A stretch of 64,000 bases of DNA from DATLGB01 sp963740765 (GCA_963740765.1 CAVUFN010000008.1:62001-126000), one strand, 5' to 3'; shown: positions 23,814 to 33,296, counted from the first letter of the stretch. The notes: generated from the letters alone by a model not told the origin. A program made the numbers and translations.

Positions 23814-25165
23814 GCACGACAGCGCTCCCGCTGCGGCTCTGGCAGGCGGCCGTCCCTCTGATCGCCGCCTGCGTGGGCGTGCTGGCCGGGTTCTCGCCCG
23901 CGCTCGGCCTCGCTGCTGCGTTCGGGCTCGTCTACGTGGTGCTCGTCTTCAACGACCTCGCGCTCGGCGTCGCGCTCTTCCTCGGCGTCACCTTCCTGGA
24001 GAGCATCAGCGCGCTCGAGTCGCTGTCCGTCGCCAAGCTGGCGGGCGGGATCCTCGCCTTCTCGTGGCTGGCGCTCGTCGCCACGGGCCGCCTGGAGAAG
24101 CGCCAGCTCGTCACGGCGCATCCCACGCTGGTCGCGACGCTCGTCGCGCTGGGCGCGTGGGTCACGGTCAGCGTCCTGTGGGCGGAGCTTCCCGGGACGG
24201 CCCTGGGCGGCGCGCAGCGGTGGGTGCTCAACCTCGTGCTCGTGCCGATCGTCTTCACGGCGGTTCGCGAGCGCCGCCATGTCTATTGGATGTTCGCCCT
24301 GTTCATCGTCGGCTGCCTGGTGTCGGCGGCGTTCGGGCTCACGACGGGGCTCTCCGACGGCGAGGACCGGCTCGGCGGCAGTGGCATCAACGCCAACGAG
24401 CTCGGCGACCTGCTGATCGTCTCGGCCGTCTTCGCAGCGGCGCTCGGGTCCTCCCGCGACCTGGCTCCGCCGCTGCGCGCGCTCGCCTTCGGCGCGTCCG
24501 GCCTGTCGGTGCTCGCCCTCCTGGCGACCGTGTCGCGCGGCGCGCTGGTCGGGATGGCGTTCGTGATGCTGGTCGCCCCGCTGGTGATCGGCCGGGGCCG
24601 ACGGCTGCTGGCGCTCTCGCTCGCCGTGCTGGCGACCGCCGGCGGCGCCGTCTACCTCGTCGCGCTCGCGCCGTCCACAGCGCTGGATCGGATCACCCAG
24701 GCCGACACCCAGGGCTCCGGCAGGACGGAGATCTGGAAGGTGGGGCTGCGGATGGTGAAGGCGAACCCCGTGCTCGGCGTCGGAGCGGACAACTACCGGA
24801 ACTCGACCGTCCACTACCTGCTCGAGCCGGGTGCCGTCTACCGCTCGGACTACATCGTCGACGACCCGCACGTCGCCCACAACATCTACCTGCAGGTCCA
24901 GGCCGAGCTGGGGATCTTCGGCACGCTCGCCTACCTGGGCATCCTCGGCTTCTGCCTGAAGTCGTGCCTGACCGCGGCGGGGCGGTTCCGGGCGGCCGGC
25001 GATCGGCCGATGGAGCTGATGAGCCGCGCGCTGCTGCTCGGCCTGTGCGGGATGCTGTCGTCCGCGTTCTTCTCGAACTCCATCTACAACAAGCAGCTGT
25101 GGCTGCTGCTCGCGTTGGCGGTCGCGATCCGGTCGCTGGCTCAGCGGCCGGCGGCCGCGACCTGA
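23810..25165 (+). CDS. second O-antigen ligase/polymerase-like (Wzy-type) membrane protein
   Basis: A 451-residue polytopic protein with about 11 hydrophobic helices. The large external loop contains GRTEIWKVGLRMVKANPVLG and DDPHVAHNIYLQVQAELG; the Arg and His residues there are the ones conserved in Wzy_C/WaaL proteins. It is about 230 residues shorter than the protein at 10337-12385 and lacks the TPR tail, so the two may divide the polymerase and ligase roles. The GTG start is set by the GTGA overlap with the epimerase gene. The 3' end overlaps the convergent beta-helix gene by 25 bases. Confidence 0.88.
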   Translation: MSTTALPLRLWQAAVPLIAACVGVLAGFSPALGLAAAFGLVYVVLVFNDLALGVALFLGVTFLESISALESLSVAKLAGGILAFSWLALVATGRLEKRQLVTAHPTLVATLVALGAWVTVSVLWAELPGTALGGAQRWVLNLVLVPIVFTAVRERRHVYWMFALFIVGCLVSAAFGLTTGLSDGEDRLGGSGINANELGDLLIVSAVFAAALGSSRDLAPPLRALAFGASGLSVLALLATVSRGALVGMAFVMLVAPLVIGRGRRLLALSLAVLATAGGAVYLVALAPSTALDRITQADTQGSGRTEIWKVGLRMVKANPVLGVGADNYRNSTVHYLLEPGAVYRSDYIVDDPHVAHNIYLQVQAELGIFGTLAYLGILGFCLKSCLTAAGRFRAAGDRPMELMSRALLLGLCGMLSSAFFSNSIYNKQLWLLLALAVAIRSLAQRPAAAT

Positions 25166-26163
25166 GCGCCCAGCAGCCCGAGGCACGCGCTGCCGGGGCT
25201 GAGCCGGAAGTCCCCGTGCCCGGGGTCGCGGAAGCGCGGGTTCGCGACCAGGTTGCCGCGGCTGGTGAGCCCGGCCGACGCCGGGCTGCCCGCGGCCCAG
25301 GTGCAGTTGTCGCGCATCACGTTGCCGCGGCCGACCCTGCCGGGCCAGTAGGTGGAGACACCGGCCGTCGCGGTGTTGGCGATGACGTTGTGCTCGACGA
25401 CGTTGCCACGCGAGGCGGTCCGCCCATCGCCGCCGATCACGACGCCGCCGCGGACGCTGTCGGGCCCGCCGTTGATGATGTTGCGCGCGACCTCGAAGCG
25501 GCGGGCGTCCGGGTACAGCTGGATCCCGTAGGCGACGGGGTTGGTGATGACGTTGTCGGTGATCTGGCCCGACCGTGCATCGGCGACGTAGATGCCGTGG
25601 TCCTTGTTGCCGTGCTCGACGGCGCCGCAGTCGTGGATGACGTTGCGCCGGATGATCGGTCGCAGGGCACGACCGCCCTGCGCGGACCCGAGCATCATGC
25701 AGCTGTCCCCGCGCATGCGGTTGGTGAGGTCGGAGTCCTCGACGACGACGTCGGCCGCGTAGATCTTCACCGAGTTGTGACCGCCCGTGCCCTCGAAGTC
25801 CAGGCCGGATAGGTGGACGGCATCGGCGCCGTGGGCGACCATGACGATGCCGACCAGCCGGGCTCGCTCGCCGGGATACGAACGCATCGTGACGGGGGCC
25901 GCGGGCGTGCCACCCCGCGCGAAGCGTGCCACGTAGCCGTTGCGGCCCCGGGTGTAGGTCCCGGCTCGCAGGCAGCCGGTCTCGCCTGGCGCGAGCGCGT
26001 CGGCGAGGCGCTGCGGCGAGCGGAAGGGAGCGGACTCCGTCCCGGCGTCGCGGTCAGCGCCGTTCGGGGCGGCGACGTGGTCGCAGCCGGCGGCGGCGGC
26101 GGTGTCGGGGGCCGCGCTCAGCGCGAGGCCGGCGAGGATGATGAGGAGGAGACGGGCGGGCAT
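25141..26163 (-). CDS. secreted right-handed parallel beta-helix protein (paralogue 1)
   Basis: A 340-residue exported protein. A signal peptide (residues 1-24, LLLIILAGLALSAAP then AAAAG) is followed by the shared N-terminal motif APFRSPQRLADALAPGETG and then by repeated short strands with Asn/Asp/Gly turns (RRNVIHDCG, GQITDNVITNP, EVARNIINGG, NVVEHNVIAN), which give a right-handed beta-helix of 9-10 coils. This fold is common in polysaccharide lyases, epimerases and adhesins. No catalytic set is evident by eye. It is one of three paralogues in this polysaccharide locus, and the neighbour at 26243-27316 has the same domain order. Cysteines scattered along the coils suggest disulfides, fitting an exported protein. 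Confidence 0.85.
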   Translation of the reverse strand: MPARLLLIILAGLALSAAPDTAAAAGCDHVAAPNGADRDAGTESAPFRSPQRLADALAPGETGCLRAGTYTRGRNGYVARFARGGTPAAPVTMRSYPGERARLVGIVMVAHGADAVHLSGLDFEGTGGHNSVKIYAADVVVEDSDLTNRMRGDSCMMLGSAQGGRALRPIIRRNVIHDCGAVEHGNKDHGIYVADARSGQITDNVITNPVAYGIQLYPDARRFEVARNIINGGPDSVRGGVVIGGDGRTASRGNVVEHNVIANTATAGVSTYWPGRVGRGNVMRDNCTWAAGSPASAGLTSRGNLVANPRFRDPGHGDFRLSPGSACLGLLGAQVAAAGR

Positions 26164-26242
26164 TGGGACGGGAACGAGAGGGGAGGCCGGGCCTCGGGAC
26201 TGCGCATTCCTTATGTCGACCTGCCCGCGCGTTCGCTGCCCC

Positions 26243-27316
26243 TCACCGGACGGACTTGGACGGATGTCCGATCGGAACGGCGGGCAGCCGACCGATCCTG
26301 CGGCATCCGCTGTCGGCGTCGAGCCGGTAGTCCGCGCCGGCGCGATCGTTGAAGTCCGGGTCGGCGACGACGTTGTCCTCCGCGAGGAGCCCGGTCCCGG
26401 CGGCGATGCCACCCGTCTCCCAGAGGCAGTTGCGCCTGACGACGTTGCTCGTGCCGACCCGGCCCTCCCAGGAGACGTCGACCCCGGCGCTGCGCGTGTA
26501 GGCGATGACGTTGCCCTCCACGACGTTGTCGCTGGAGGCGGAGTCGGCATCGCCGCCGATGACGATCCCGCCCCGCACCGTGTCCGGCCCCCCGTCGGCG
26601 ACGTTGCCGACGACGCGGAACCCCTGCGCGTTCGGGTAGAGCTGGACGGCATAGGCGGCGGGGTTGACGAAGCGGTTGCCGGTGATCTGGCCATCGCGAG
26701 CCTGGGCGGCGTAGATCCCGTGGTCCTTGTTGCCGTCGGCCTTCGCGCCGCAGTCGTGGAACGAGTTGCCGCGCACAACCGGCCGGACCGCCTCTCCGCC
26801 CGCCGTCGAGCCCAGGATCATGCAGCTCTCCCCGCGCCCGAGATTGCTGATGTCGGAGGCCTCGATCGTGACGTCGCTGCCGTACACCTTGACCGTGTTG
26901 GCCGATCCGGTGCCCACGACGTCGAGGTGGCCGAGACGGACGTCGTGGGCGCCGTGCGTGACGGTGACGATGCCGACCAGCTTGGCCCGTTCGCCGGCGG
27001 AGCTGCGCACGACGATCGGCGCGCCGGGTCGGCCGCTGGCGGTCACGGCCAGCACGTAGCCGTCCGGGCCGGCGGTGTAAGTGCCGCCCCGCAGGCACCC
27101 GGTCTCCCCGGGCCGGAGGGCGCGCGCGAGCCGGCTCGGTGTCCCGAAGGGCCGGGCGCGTGTCCCTGGCGCGGCATCCGAGCCTCCGGCGGCGGCGTAG
27201 CGATCGCAGTGAACGGGGACCGGTGCCATCCGGACGCTCGTGGCGAACCCGATCGCCGCGGCGATGCCGAGCAGAACCGCAGCGCTGATGGAGCGGCTAC
27301 CACGACGTGTCCGCAA
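26243..27316 (-). CDS. secreted right-handed parallel beta-helix protein (paralogue 2)
   Basis: A 357-residue paralogue of the preceding protein on the same strand, 79 bases upstream. It has a basic N-terminus and hydrophobic signal segment (SISAAVLLGIAAAIG), the shared motif LRPGETGCLRGGTYT, and matching coils in the same order: GNSFHDCGA, GQITGNRFVNP, VVGNVADGG, NVVEGNVIAYT. The duplicated order of turns and cysteines shows recent tandem duplication of the whole gene followed by divergence. The start used is a TTG at 27316; no better codon is in frame near the signal peptide. The substrate is unknown; a role in binding or trimming the exopolysaccharide is inferred from the locus. Confidence 0.82.
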   Translation of the reverse strand: MRTRRGSRSISAAVLLGIAAAIGFATSVRMAPVPVHCDRYAAAGGSDAAPGTRARPFGTPSRLARALRPGETGCLRGGTYTAGPDGYVLAVTASGRPGAPIVVRSSAGERAKLVGIVTVTHGAHDVRLGHLDVVGTGSANTVKVYGSDVTIEASDISNLGRGESCMILGSTAGGEAVRPVVRGNSFHDCGAKADGNKDHGIYAAQARDGQITGNRFVNPAAYAVQLYPNAQGFRVVGNVADGGPDTVRGGIVIGGDADSASSDNVVEGNVIAYTRSAGVDVSWEGRVGTSNVVRRNCLWETGGIAAGTGLLAEDNVVADPDFNDRAGADYRLDADSGCRRIGRLPAVPIGHPSKSVR

Positions 27317-27447
27317 GCCGGCTCCAGCCTAGGCACCGGTCCCGGGCTGGACATTCGTCGTACGGCGACGTGAAGGTGTTCCAATCGGTCCTCGCCACTG
27401 TTATCGTCGCCGGGGACAAGGATCGTCAAGCATTGGATGGAGGCTCG

Positions 27448-29643
27448 GTGTCTCAAGCAGGAAAGCGGCGGGACGTCGCGCACAACGCACGGCGCCGTGG
27501 CGCCCTCGTATCGCTGATCGCCGTGGCCGCGTGCCTCGGCACTGGACTCTCAGGGTCGCCGGCCGACGCCGCGCCGCTGCGCGGCGTTTACCCGATCCAG
27601 GTCGTCGTCGGATCGACCGCTCAGCTGCCGGCCACGACCGCCGCGACTCGGAGCCTGGCCCGCAGAGCCGTCGCCGCCGCCCCCGCGCGCCTGCGCAGCC
27701 GCGTCGCCGCTGCGGCCTTCAACCCGGCCGACGGCCTGACCTACGCGCTCACGCGCCGGTCGCTCGTCCGCCTCGACAGCCGGGGCGCGCGACACGGAGC
27801 CGCGAGCCTGAGCGGCCTCGGTCTCAACGGGCCCGAGCACGCCGCCTTCGGGCGCTCGAGCGACCCGACGGACGTCTCCACCAACCTTCACCTCTACGTC
27901 GACGACCGTGGTGGGCGTCCCGCCTCCCGCCGGATCGTCGAGGTCGGCCTCGCATCAGGCAAGCAGACCGTGTCGGCGGCGGCGGTGAGCGAGGTCGCGG
28001 CGCCGTACCTGCGCTCGATCGACACGTCCGCCTTCAGCCCGTCCTCGCCGGACCCGGCCGGCCTGGCCTACGACCAGGCCACCGACAGCTTCATCATCGG
28101 GGACTCCGAGGTCGAGGAGATGCCCCTCTACAAGGGCTTCAACCTGTTCACGCTCCCGCGCGGCTCGACCGCCGGGTTCGGGACGGGCACGACCGTCGGC
28201 CGCTTCAGCAACGAGCCGACGGGCTTGTCGATCAACCCGGCCGACCGGACGCTGTACGTGTCCGACGACGACGGCAACCGGGTCACGGTGGACCGCCCGG
28301 GCGCCGACGGCAAGCACGGCACGGCCGACGACTCGTTCTACCGCTTCAGCACGGCGGCGGTGGGGGTCGTGGACGCCGAGGACGTCGCCTTCGACACCGC
28401 GACCGGCCACCTCTTCGTGTGCGACGGCGTGGGCCTCGAGATGTGGGAGATCGACCCCGTCAACGGCACCTTCGGCGACGCGGGTGACGTCGTCGGGCAC
28501 TTCGACCTCGCCGTGCACGGAATGCGCGACTGCGAGGGCGTCGGCATCGACGCGCTCCGGAACACCCTGCTCGCCGTCGATCCCACCCGCACCAAGGCCT
28601 TCGAGCTGACGAAGTCGGGCAGCCTGGCGCGCATCATCGACCTGACGTCGATCCCCACGACAGAGCGCCAGCTCTCCGACATCGAGATCGCGCCGACCTC
28701 CGACCCGACCGACGCTCCGGGCACGATGGCCTACTGGGTCGTCGACCGGCACGTGGACAACGGTCCGGACCCCAGCGAGAACGATGGCCTGATCCATGAG
28801 CTCGGCTTCCCGGCGGACCCGCCGGCGGATGCGCCTCCCTCCGTCAGCGTGACGGCGCCTGCGGCGGGCACCACGGTGACCGGGACCACGACCGTGCGGG
28901 CCGCCGCCACCGACGACAAGGGCGTCGCGCAGGTGCGCTTCCTCGTCGACGGGACGTCCATCGGCACCGACAGCAACGGCGCGGACGGCTGGTCGCTGGG
29001 CTGGGCCACCACGTCGACGACCGACGGCTCGCATTCGATCACCGCGGTCGCCACGGACACCGCCGGGAACAGCAGCGCGTCGGCGGCCGTCGCCGTGACC
29101 GTGCACAACCCGCCCGTGCGCACGTTGACCGTCCGCGTGAGCGGGGGTTCCGACGACGCCGATCAGGCACGCAGCGGCAGCGTCCGGCGGACGGCGCGCG
29201 AGATCAAGCTCGGTGGCGACAAGGGCCGGACAACGGCGGGAGTGCGCTTCAGCGGCCTGGCGATCCCGCGCGGGGCGACCATCCGAAGCGCCACCATCCA
29301 GTTCCGCGCGGACAAGTCCGAACGCTCCTCCGGGACGTTCACCCTGCGAGCACAGGCCTCCGATTCGGCGTCGGCCTTCACCAGCGCCGCCTTCGACCTG
29401 TCCTCGCGTCCGAAGACCACGGCCGCCGTGAGCTGGTCCGTGCCCGAGTGGGTCGGCGGCGCCGCGGGGACCAAGCAGCGCACGCCCGATCTCACCACCC
29501 TGCTGCAGGAGGTCGTCAACCGGCCGGGCTGGGCGTCCGGGAACGCCTTGGCCGTGCTGGTCAGCGGCACGACTCAGCGCACCGCGGATTCGTACGAGGG
29601 CGGATACGCGACGGCGCTGACCGTAGAGTTCAGCGTGCTCTGA
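27448..29643 (+). CDS. secreted beta-propeller / Ig-like surface protein
   Basis: About 731 residues. After a basic N-terminus a signal peptide (LVSLIAVAACLGTG to ADAA) can be seen. Residues 90-450 contain strand-rich, repeated blocks such as GLAYDQATDSFIIGDS, GLSINPADRTLYVSDDDGN and DVAFDTATGHLFVCDG, the look of an NHL/SMP-30-type propeller. An Ig-like domain follows (APAAGTTVTGTTTVRAAATD, near 470-560). The last 180 residues form a beta-sandwich with VNRPGWASGNAL and SYEGGYATALTVEF, a module seen at the C-terminus of many exported proteins. The GTG at 27448 is chosen because ggagg lies 4 bases upstream; a TTG five codons earlier is possible. It may be a matrix or adhesion protein. Confidence 0.8.
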   Translation: MSQAGKRRDVAHNARRRGALVSLIAVAACLGTGLSGSPADAAPLRGVYPIQVVVGSTAQLPATTAATRSLARRAVAAAPARLRSRVAAAAFNPADGLTYALTRRSLVRLDSRGARHGAASLSGLGLNGPEHAAFGRSSDPTDVSTNLHLYVDDRGGRPASRRIVEVGLASGKQTVSAAAVSEVAAPYLRSIDTSAFSPSSPDPAGLAYDQATDSFIIGDSEVEEMPLYKGFNLFTLPRGSTAGFGTGTTVGRFSNEPTGLSINPADRTLYVSDDDGNRVTVDRPGADGKHGTADDSFYRFSTAAVGVVDAEDVAFDTATGHLFVCDGVGLEMWEIDPVNGTFGDAGDVVGHFDLAVHGMRDCEGVGIDALRNTLLAVDPTRTKAFELTKSGSLARIIDLTSIPTTERQLSDIEIAPTSDPTDAPGTMAYWVVDRHVDNGPDPSENDGLIHELGFPADPPADAPPSVSVTAPAAGTTVTGTTTVRAAATDDKGVAQVRFLVDGTSIGTDSNGADGWSLGWATTSTTDGSHSITAVATDTAGNSSASAAVAVTVHNPPVRTLTVRVSGGSDDADQARSGSVRRTAREIKLGGDKGRTTAGVRFSGLAIPRGATIRSATIQFRADKSERSSGTFTLRAQASDSASAFTSAAFDLSSRPKTTAAVSWSVPEWVGGAAGTKQRTPDLTTLLQEVVNRPGWASGNALAVLVSGTTQRTADSYEGGYATALTVEFSVL

Positions 29644-29666
29644 GCCGGTCCGAGCCCGACATCGCG

Positions 29667-31100
29667 GTGGACGAGGCGGCCCTCGGGCTCGTCCGCGACC
29701 TCGGTCGCGCGCTGCGCGACCAGGAGGTCGGCTACTGCCATTTCAAGAGCAACGCCTTCCTCGCCGAGTCGCACCGCGGCGAGAACGACCTCGACCTGCT
29801 CGTGGCCCGGAGGGACGGCGCGCGGTTCGCCGCCGTCCTCCACGGGCTCGGCTTCAAGCTCGCGGTGCGCAGGGCGAACGCGCTGCCGGGCGTCCTGGAC
29901 TACTACGGCTGGGACGCCGAGGCCGGCCGGATGGTGCACGTGCACGCGCACCACCAGCTGATCGTGGGCGACGACCTCACGAAGAACTACCGGCTGCCCC
30001 TGGAGCGCGCCTTCGTCGAGGAATCCGTGCCCGTGGGGGAGCTGCGGGTGCCACCGCCCGAGCTCGAGCTGATCCTGCTGGTGGTCCGGCTGGTGCTCAA
30101 GCACCACACCTGGGATGCGCTCGCGGCGCTGAAGGGACCGGTGCCCGGCGATGCGCGCACGGAACTGGCCTACCTCGAGGCCCGCACGGATCCGGAGCAG
30201 GTGGCCGCGGCGCTCGCCAGCCGGCTGCCGATCCTCGATCGGCGCACCTTCGAGCGCTGCCGGGCGGCGCTCGAACCGGACGCGGGCGCTCTCGCCGGTG
30301 TCGGGGCCGGCCGTGCCCTGCTGCGCGCGCTGGCCCCGTACGGACGGCGTCCGCGGGCTGCGGACGTCGGCCTGAAGTTCGAGCGCCGGGGCGTCGAGAT
30401 CGTCCGCCACCTGGCGCGACGGCCTGCGGCGCGCAAGCAGCTGGTGGCGGGCGGCAGCATGATCGCGCTCGTCGGCGCCGACGGCGCGGGCAAGACGACC
30501 GCCGTCGAGGCGGTCGATGCCTGGCTCGGCCGGACGTTCGCCGTGACCCGCGTCCACCTGGGGCGGCCTCCGGCCTCGGTCACGCGCCGGGCGCTCACCC
30601 ACCTCGCGCAGGGGCGCGGCGCGGCTCGGCGCGTCGCCGGACGCCGGAAGCGATCGCGGTCGACGCAGGAAGCTGTGCTCGCCACCGCGCTCGCGCGAGA
30701 CCGCTATCTGGCCTTCCGCGCCGCGCGCCGGGTCACCACGAACGGCGGCCTGGTCGTCTGTGACCGGTTCCCGTTGCCCCAGCTCACCGGCATGGACGCT
30801 CCCCGGGTCCGGCGGCAGAGCGACCCGCGCCGCTTCCAGGCGCTCGTCGGCGTGCTGGAGCGGATCGAGCGCCACTACTACGCGGCCATCGCCGATCCTG
30901 ACGTCCTGATCGTGCTGCGGGTCGACCCGGAGGTCGCGGTCGCCCGCAAGCCCGAGGAGGACGCCGACTTCGTCCGCGGACGCTGGCGCGAGCTCTGGGC
31001 GGTGGACTGGAACGGCGTCGACGCCCACGTGGTGGACGCGGGCGCCCCGCGCGAGGAGGTGCTCGCCCGCCTCCAAGCGCTCATCTGGGCGGCGATCTGA
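29667..31100 (+). CDS. nucleotidyltransferase-like domain fused to thymidylate-kinase-like P-loop domain
   Basis: About 477 residues in two parts. Residues 1-200 resemble a nucleotidyltransferase-fold domain: HFKSNAFL and GENDLDLLV carry the DLD acidic pair, and VHVHAHHQL follows. From about 265 on a P-loop kinase begins (IALVGADGAGKTTAVEAVD), with VVCDRFPLPQ as the acceptor-side segment and LIVLRVDPEVAVARKP near the end, as in thymidylate kinases. Similar two-part proteins occur in exopolysaccharide loci, but their reaction is not known to me. The start is uncertain: GTG at 29667 is used, and a CTG at 29640, overlapping the previous stop, would add nine residues. The next gene, another P-loop kinase, follows at once. 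Confidence 0.78.
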   Translation: MDEAALGLVRDLGRALRDQEVGYCHFKSNAFLAESHRGENDLDLLVARRDGARFAAVLHGLGFKLAVRRANALPGVLDYYGWDAEAGRMVHVHAHHQLIVGDDLTKNYRLPLERAFVEESVPVGELRVPPPELELILLVVRLVLKHHTWDALAALKGPVPGDARTELAYLEARTDPEQVAAALASRLPILDRRTFERCRAALEPDAGALAGVGAGRALLRALAPYGRRPRAADVGLKFERRGVEIVRHLARRPAARKQLVAGGSMIALVGADGAGKTTAVEAVDAWLGRTFAVTRVHLGRPPASVTRRALTHLAQGRGAARRVAGRRKRSRSTQEAVLATALARDRYLAFRAARRVTTNGGLVVCDRFPLPQLTGMDAPRVRRQSDPRRFQALVGVLERIERHYYAAIADPDVLIVLRVDPEVAVARKPEEDADFVRGRWRELWAVDWNGVDAHVVDAGAPREEVLARLQALIWAAI

Positions 31101-31101
31101 G

Positions 31102-31749
31102 GTGGCGAGGCTCGCGCTCGTCGAACTGGTCGGCCCGCCGGGTGCCGGCAAGAGCACCGTGCTGGAGGCGCTGCGGCGCCACGAGGACGTGGCCCTGATG
31201 CCGATCCTGCGCAGGACCCACCGTGCGGCGCTGGCGGCCGGTCTGGTCTGGGCACTCGGCGCCGTGGGACGCCGTGGCGCCCTCAGCCGGCGCTGGTCCT
31301 TCGAGCTGCTGGTGATGACGGCCTACCTGCGCGCGCTCGTCCCCGTGCTGGAGGGCCCGCGCCGGCCGAGAGGGCACACGCTCGTCTTCGACCAGGGCCC
31401 GCTCTACACGCTCAGCCAGCCGCTGCTGCGCGATCAGCGCCTGAGCGCCTTCCGGCGCGCCGAGCTCGACCGCTGGCGCGCTCGTCTCGACGTCGTCGTC
31501 TGGCTCGACGCGCCCGACGCGACGCTCGCCGAGCGGATCGACACCCGTGCCAAGGCGCATCGGTACAAGGGCGCCGCGGAGGCGGAGGTGATCGCCGGGC
31601 TGGCGGCGGACCGCGCCGTCTACGCCGAGGTGCTCGACCGCCTCGAGGCGGGGAACGGGGGGCCGAGCGTCCTGCGTTTCGACACGAGCCGGCAGTCGGC
31701 CGGCGAGATCGCCACGGCAGTCCTGGCCGCGGCCGGACACCCGCGCTGA
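31102..31749 (+). CDS. small P-loop kinase-like protein
   Basis: A 215-residue protein with Walker A GPPGAGKST at residues 11-19 and the segment TLVFDQGPLY (Asp near residue 95) typical of thymidylate-kinase/AAA-type small kinases. VVVWLDAPDATLAERIDTR is the helix-strand with the LID-like arginine. It starts with GTG one base after the stop of the two-domain kinase and overlaps the flippase ATG by one base, so the three genes form one operon. It may phosphorylate a sugar, lipid or small molecule needed for the polymer; the substrate is unknown. Confidence 0.8.
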   Translation: MARLALVELVGPPGAGKSTVLEALRRHEDVALMPILRRTHRAALAAGLVWALGAVGRRGALSRRWSFELLVMTAYLRALVPVLEGPRRPRGHTLVFDQGPLYTLSQPLLRDQRLSAFRRAELDRWRARLDVVVWLDAPDATLAERIDTRAKAHRYKGAAEAEVIAGLAADRAVYAEVLDRLEAGNGGPSVLRFDTSRQSAGEIATAVLAAAGHPR

Positions 31750-33296
31750 TGGCCACCCTGCGGCGCTTCCGGCTGCGCGACGACACGCTGTCGCGGAAGG
31801 CGAGCCTGAACATGGTCGCGGCGATGCTCGACTACGGGGCGCGGATCCTCGTCGGTCTGATCGTCGCGCCCTTCCTGGTCACCCGGCTGGGCGATGTCGC
31901 GTACGGCGTCTACCAGACGCTCGGCCGGCTCGTCGGATACGCGACGCCCGCCGGGGGCCGGCCCAGCCAGGCCCTGAAGTGGACGATCGCCCGCGACCAG
32001 CACTCGGAGGAGGTCGCGGAGAAGCGCGCCCAGGTCGGCAGCGCCGTCGCCGTCTGGCTGGTGTTCCTGCCTCCGCTCGCGCTGATCGGAGGTGTGCTGG
32101 CCTGGTTCTCACCGACCCTGCTCGGCCTGCCGGACTCGCTGCACCTGACGGTCCGCGTCGCCGCCGGGCTGCTCGTCGTCAACCTGGTCGTCGAGAACCT
32201 GCTGCTGATCCCGCAGTCGGTGGTGCAGGGCGAGAACCTCGGCTACAAGCGCCTCGGCAGCTCCACGCTGATCGTCCTGCTCGGGGGCGCGATGACCATC
32301 GTCGCGGCCGTGACCGGGCTGGGGCTGGTCGGGGTGGCGGGCGCGCTGGTGGCGACCACCGCGCTCACCGGCCTGCTGTTCCTGCGGGTCGCCCGCCGCA
32401 ACGTCGGCTGGTTCGGCATCGAGCGCCCTCCCCGCGGCGTCGTGCGCGGGTTCATGACCCTGAGCGGCTGGTTCCTGCTCTGGAACCTGGTCATGCAGCT
32501 GATGCGCGCGAGCGACATCGTGGTGCTGGGCATCGCCGGCTCACCCGAGCAGGTCACCGTGTACTCGCTGTCGCGGTACGTGCCCGAGGCGATCTTCAGC
32601 GTGGCGGCGATCGTGATCTCGGCGGTCATGCCCGGGCTCGGCGGCGTGATGGGGGCGGGGGAGACGGACCGGGCGGCGCGGGTGCGCTCGGAGGCGATGA
32701 CGGTCACGTGGCTGCTCGCGACCGCTTCGGGTGCGGCGTATCTCCTGATCCAGGCGTCCTTCGTCACGGTCTGGGTGGGAGCCGAGTACGTGCCCACCGA
32801 CCTGACCGCGCTGCTCGTCGTGATCCTGAGCCTGCAGTTCGCCTTCATCCGCAACGATTCGAGCATCATCGACCTGACGCTCGAGCTCAAGAGCAAGGTG
32901 CTGATCGGACTCGCCTCCGGAGCGGTCTCCATCGCACTTGCGGTGCTCTGCATCCGCGCCTTCGACGACGGGATCGCCGGGCTCGCGCTCGGGTTCGTCG
33001 CCGGCCGGGCGATCGTCGGCGTCGCCTACCCGGTGATGGTCTGTCGCGCCCTCGGGCTGCCGGTGCAGGGCCAGGTGCTCGGAGCGTTGCGGCCGCTGCT
33101 GGTGACGGCGGCCTGCTTTGCGGGAGCGGTCGCGCTCGCGCCGTCCGTGCAGGTGGGCTCGTGGATCGCCGTGATGCTGGTCGGCGGCGCCGCGATGGTG
33201 GCCGTCGGCGCCGCGGCGCTCACCCTCGGCCTGTCGGGCACGCAGCGCCGGCGGGTCACCGGACGCATGCGGGCGGTGCTCAACCGCCGCGGATGA
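31749..33296 (+). CDS. polysaccharide flippase (Wzx/MOP superfamily)
   Basis: A 515-residue protein with 12-14 hydrophobic helices spread over the whole length, in the Wzx/RfbX arrangement. It should move undecaprenyl-linked repeat units across the membrane. Features include an N-terminal amphipathic stretch (SLNMVAAMLDYGARILVGL), a charged central loop (FGIERPPRGVVRGFMTLSGW) and SLQFAFIRNDSSIIDL. The ATG overlaps the stop of the kinase gene (TGATG). It converges with a glycosyltransferase, the two genes overlapping by 17 bases. This is the only flippase in the window and so the likely export step for the locus. Confidence 0.9.
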   Translation: MATLRRFRLRDDTLSRKASLNMVAAMLDYGARILVGLIVAPFLVTRLGDVAYGVYQTLGRLVGYATPAGGRPSQALKWTIARDQHSEEVAEKRAQVGSAVAVWLVFLPPLALIGGVLAWFSPTLLGLPDSLHLTVRVAAGLLVVNLVVENLLLIPQSVVQGENLGYKRLGSSTLIVLLGGAMTIVAAVTGLGLVGVAGALVATTALTGLLFLRVARRNVGWFGIERPPRGVVRGFMTLSGWFLLWNLVMQLMRASDIVVLGIAGSPEQVTVYSLSRYVPEAIFSVAAIVISAVMPGLGGVMGAGETDRAARVRSEAMTVTWLLATASGAAYLLIQASFVTVWVGAEYVPTDLTALLVVILSLQFAFIRNDSSIIDLTLELKSKVLIGLASGAVSIALAVLCIRAFDDGIAGLALGFVAGRAIVGVAYPVMVCRALGLPVQGQVLGALRPLLVTAACFAGAVALAPSVQVGSWIAVMLVGGAAMVAVGAAALTLGLSGTQRRRVTGRMRAVLNRRG

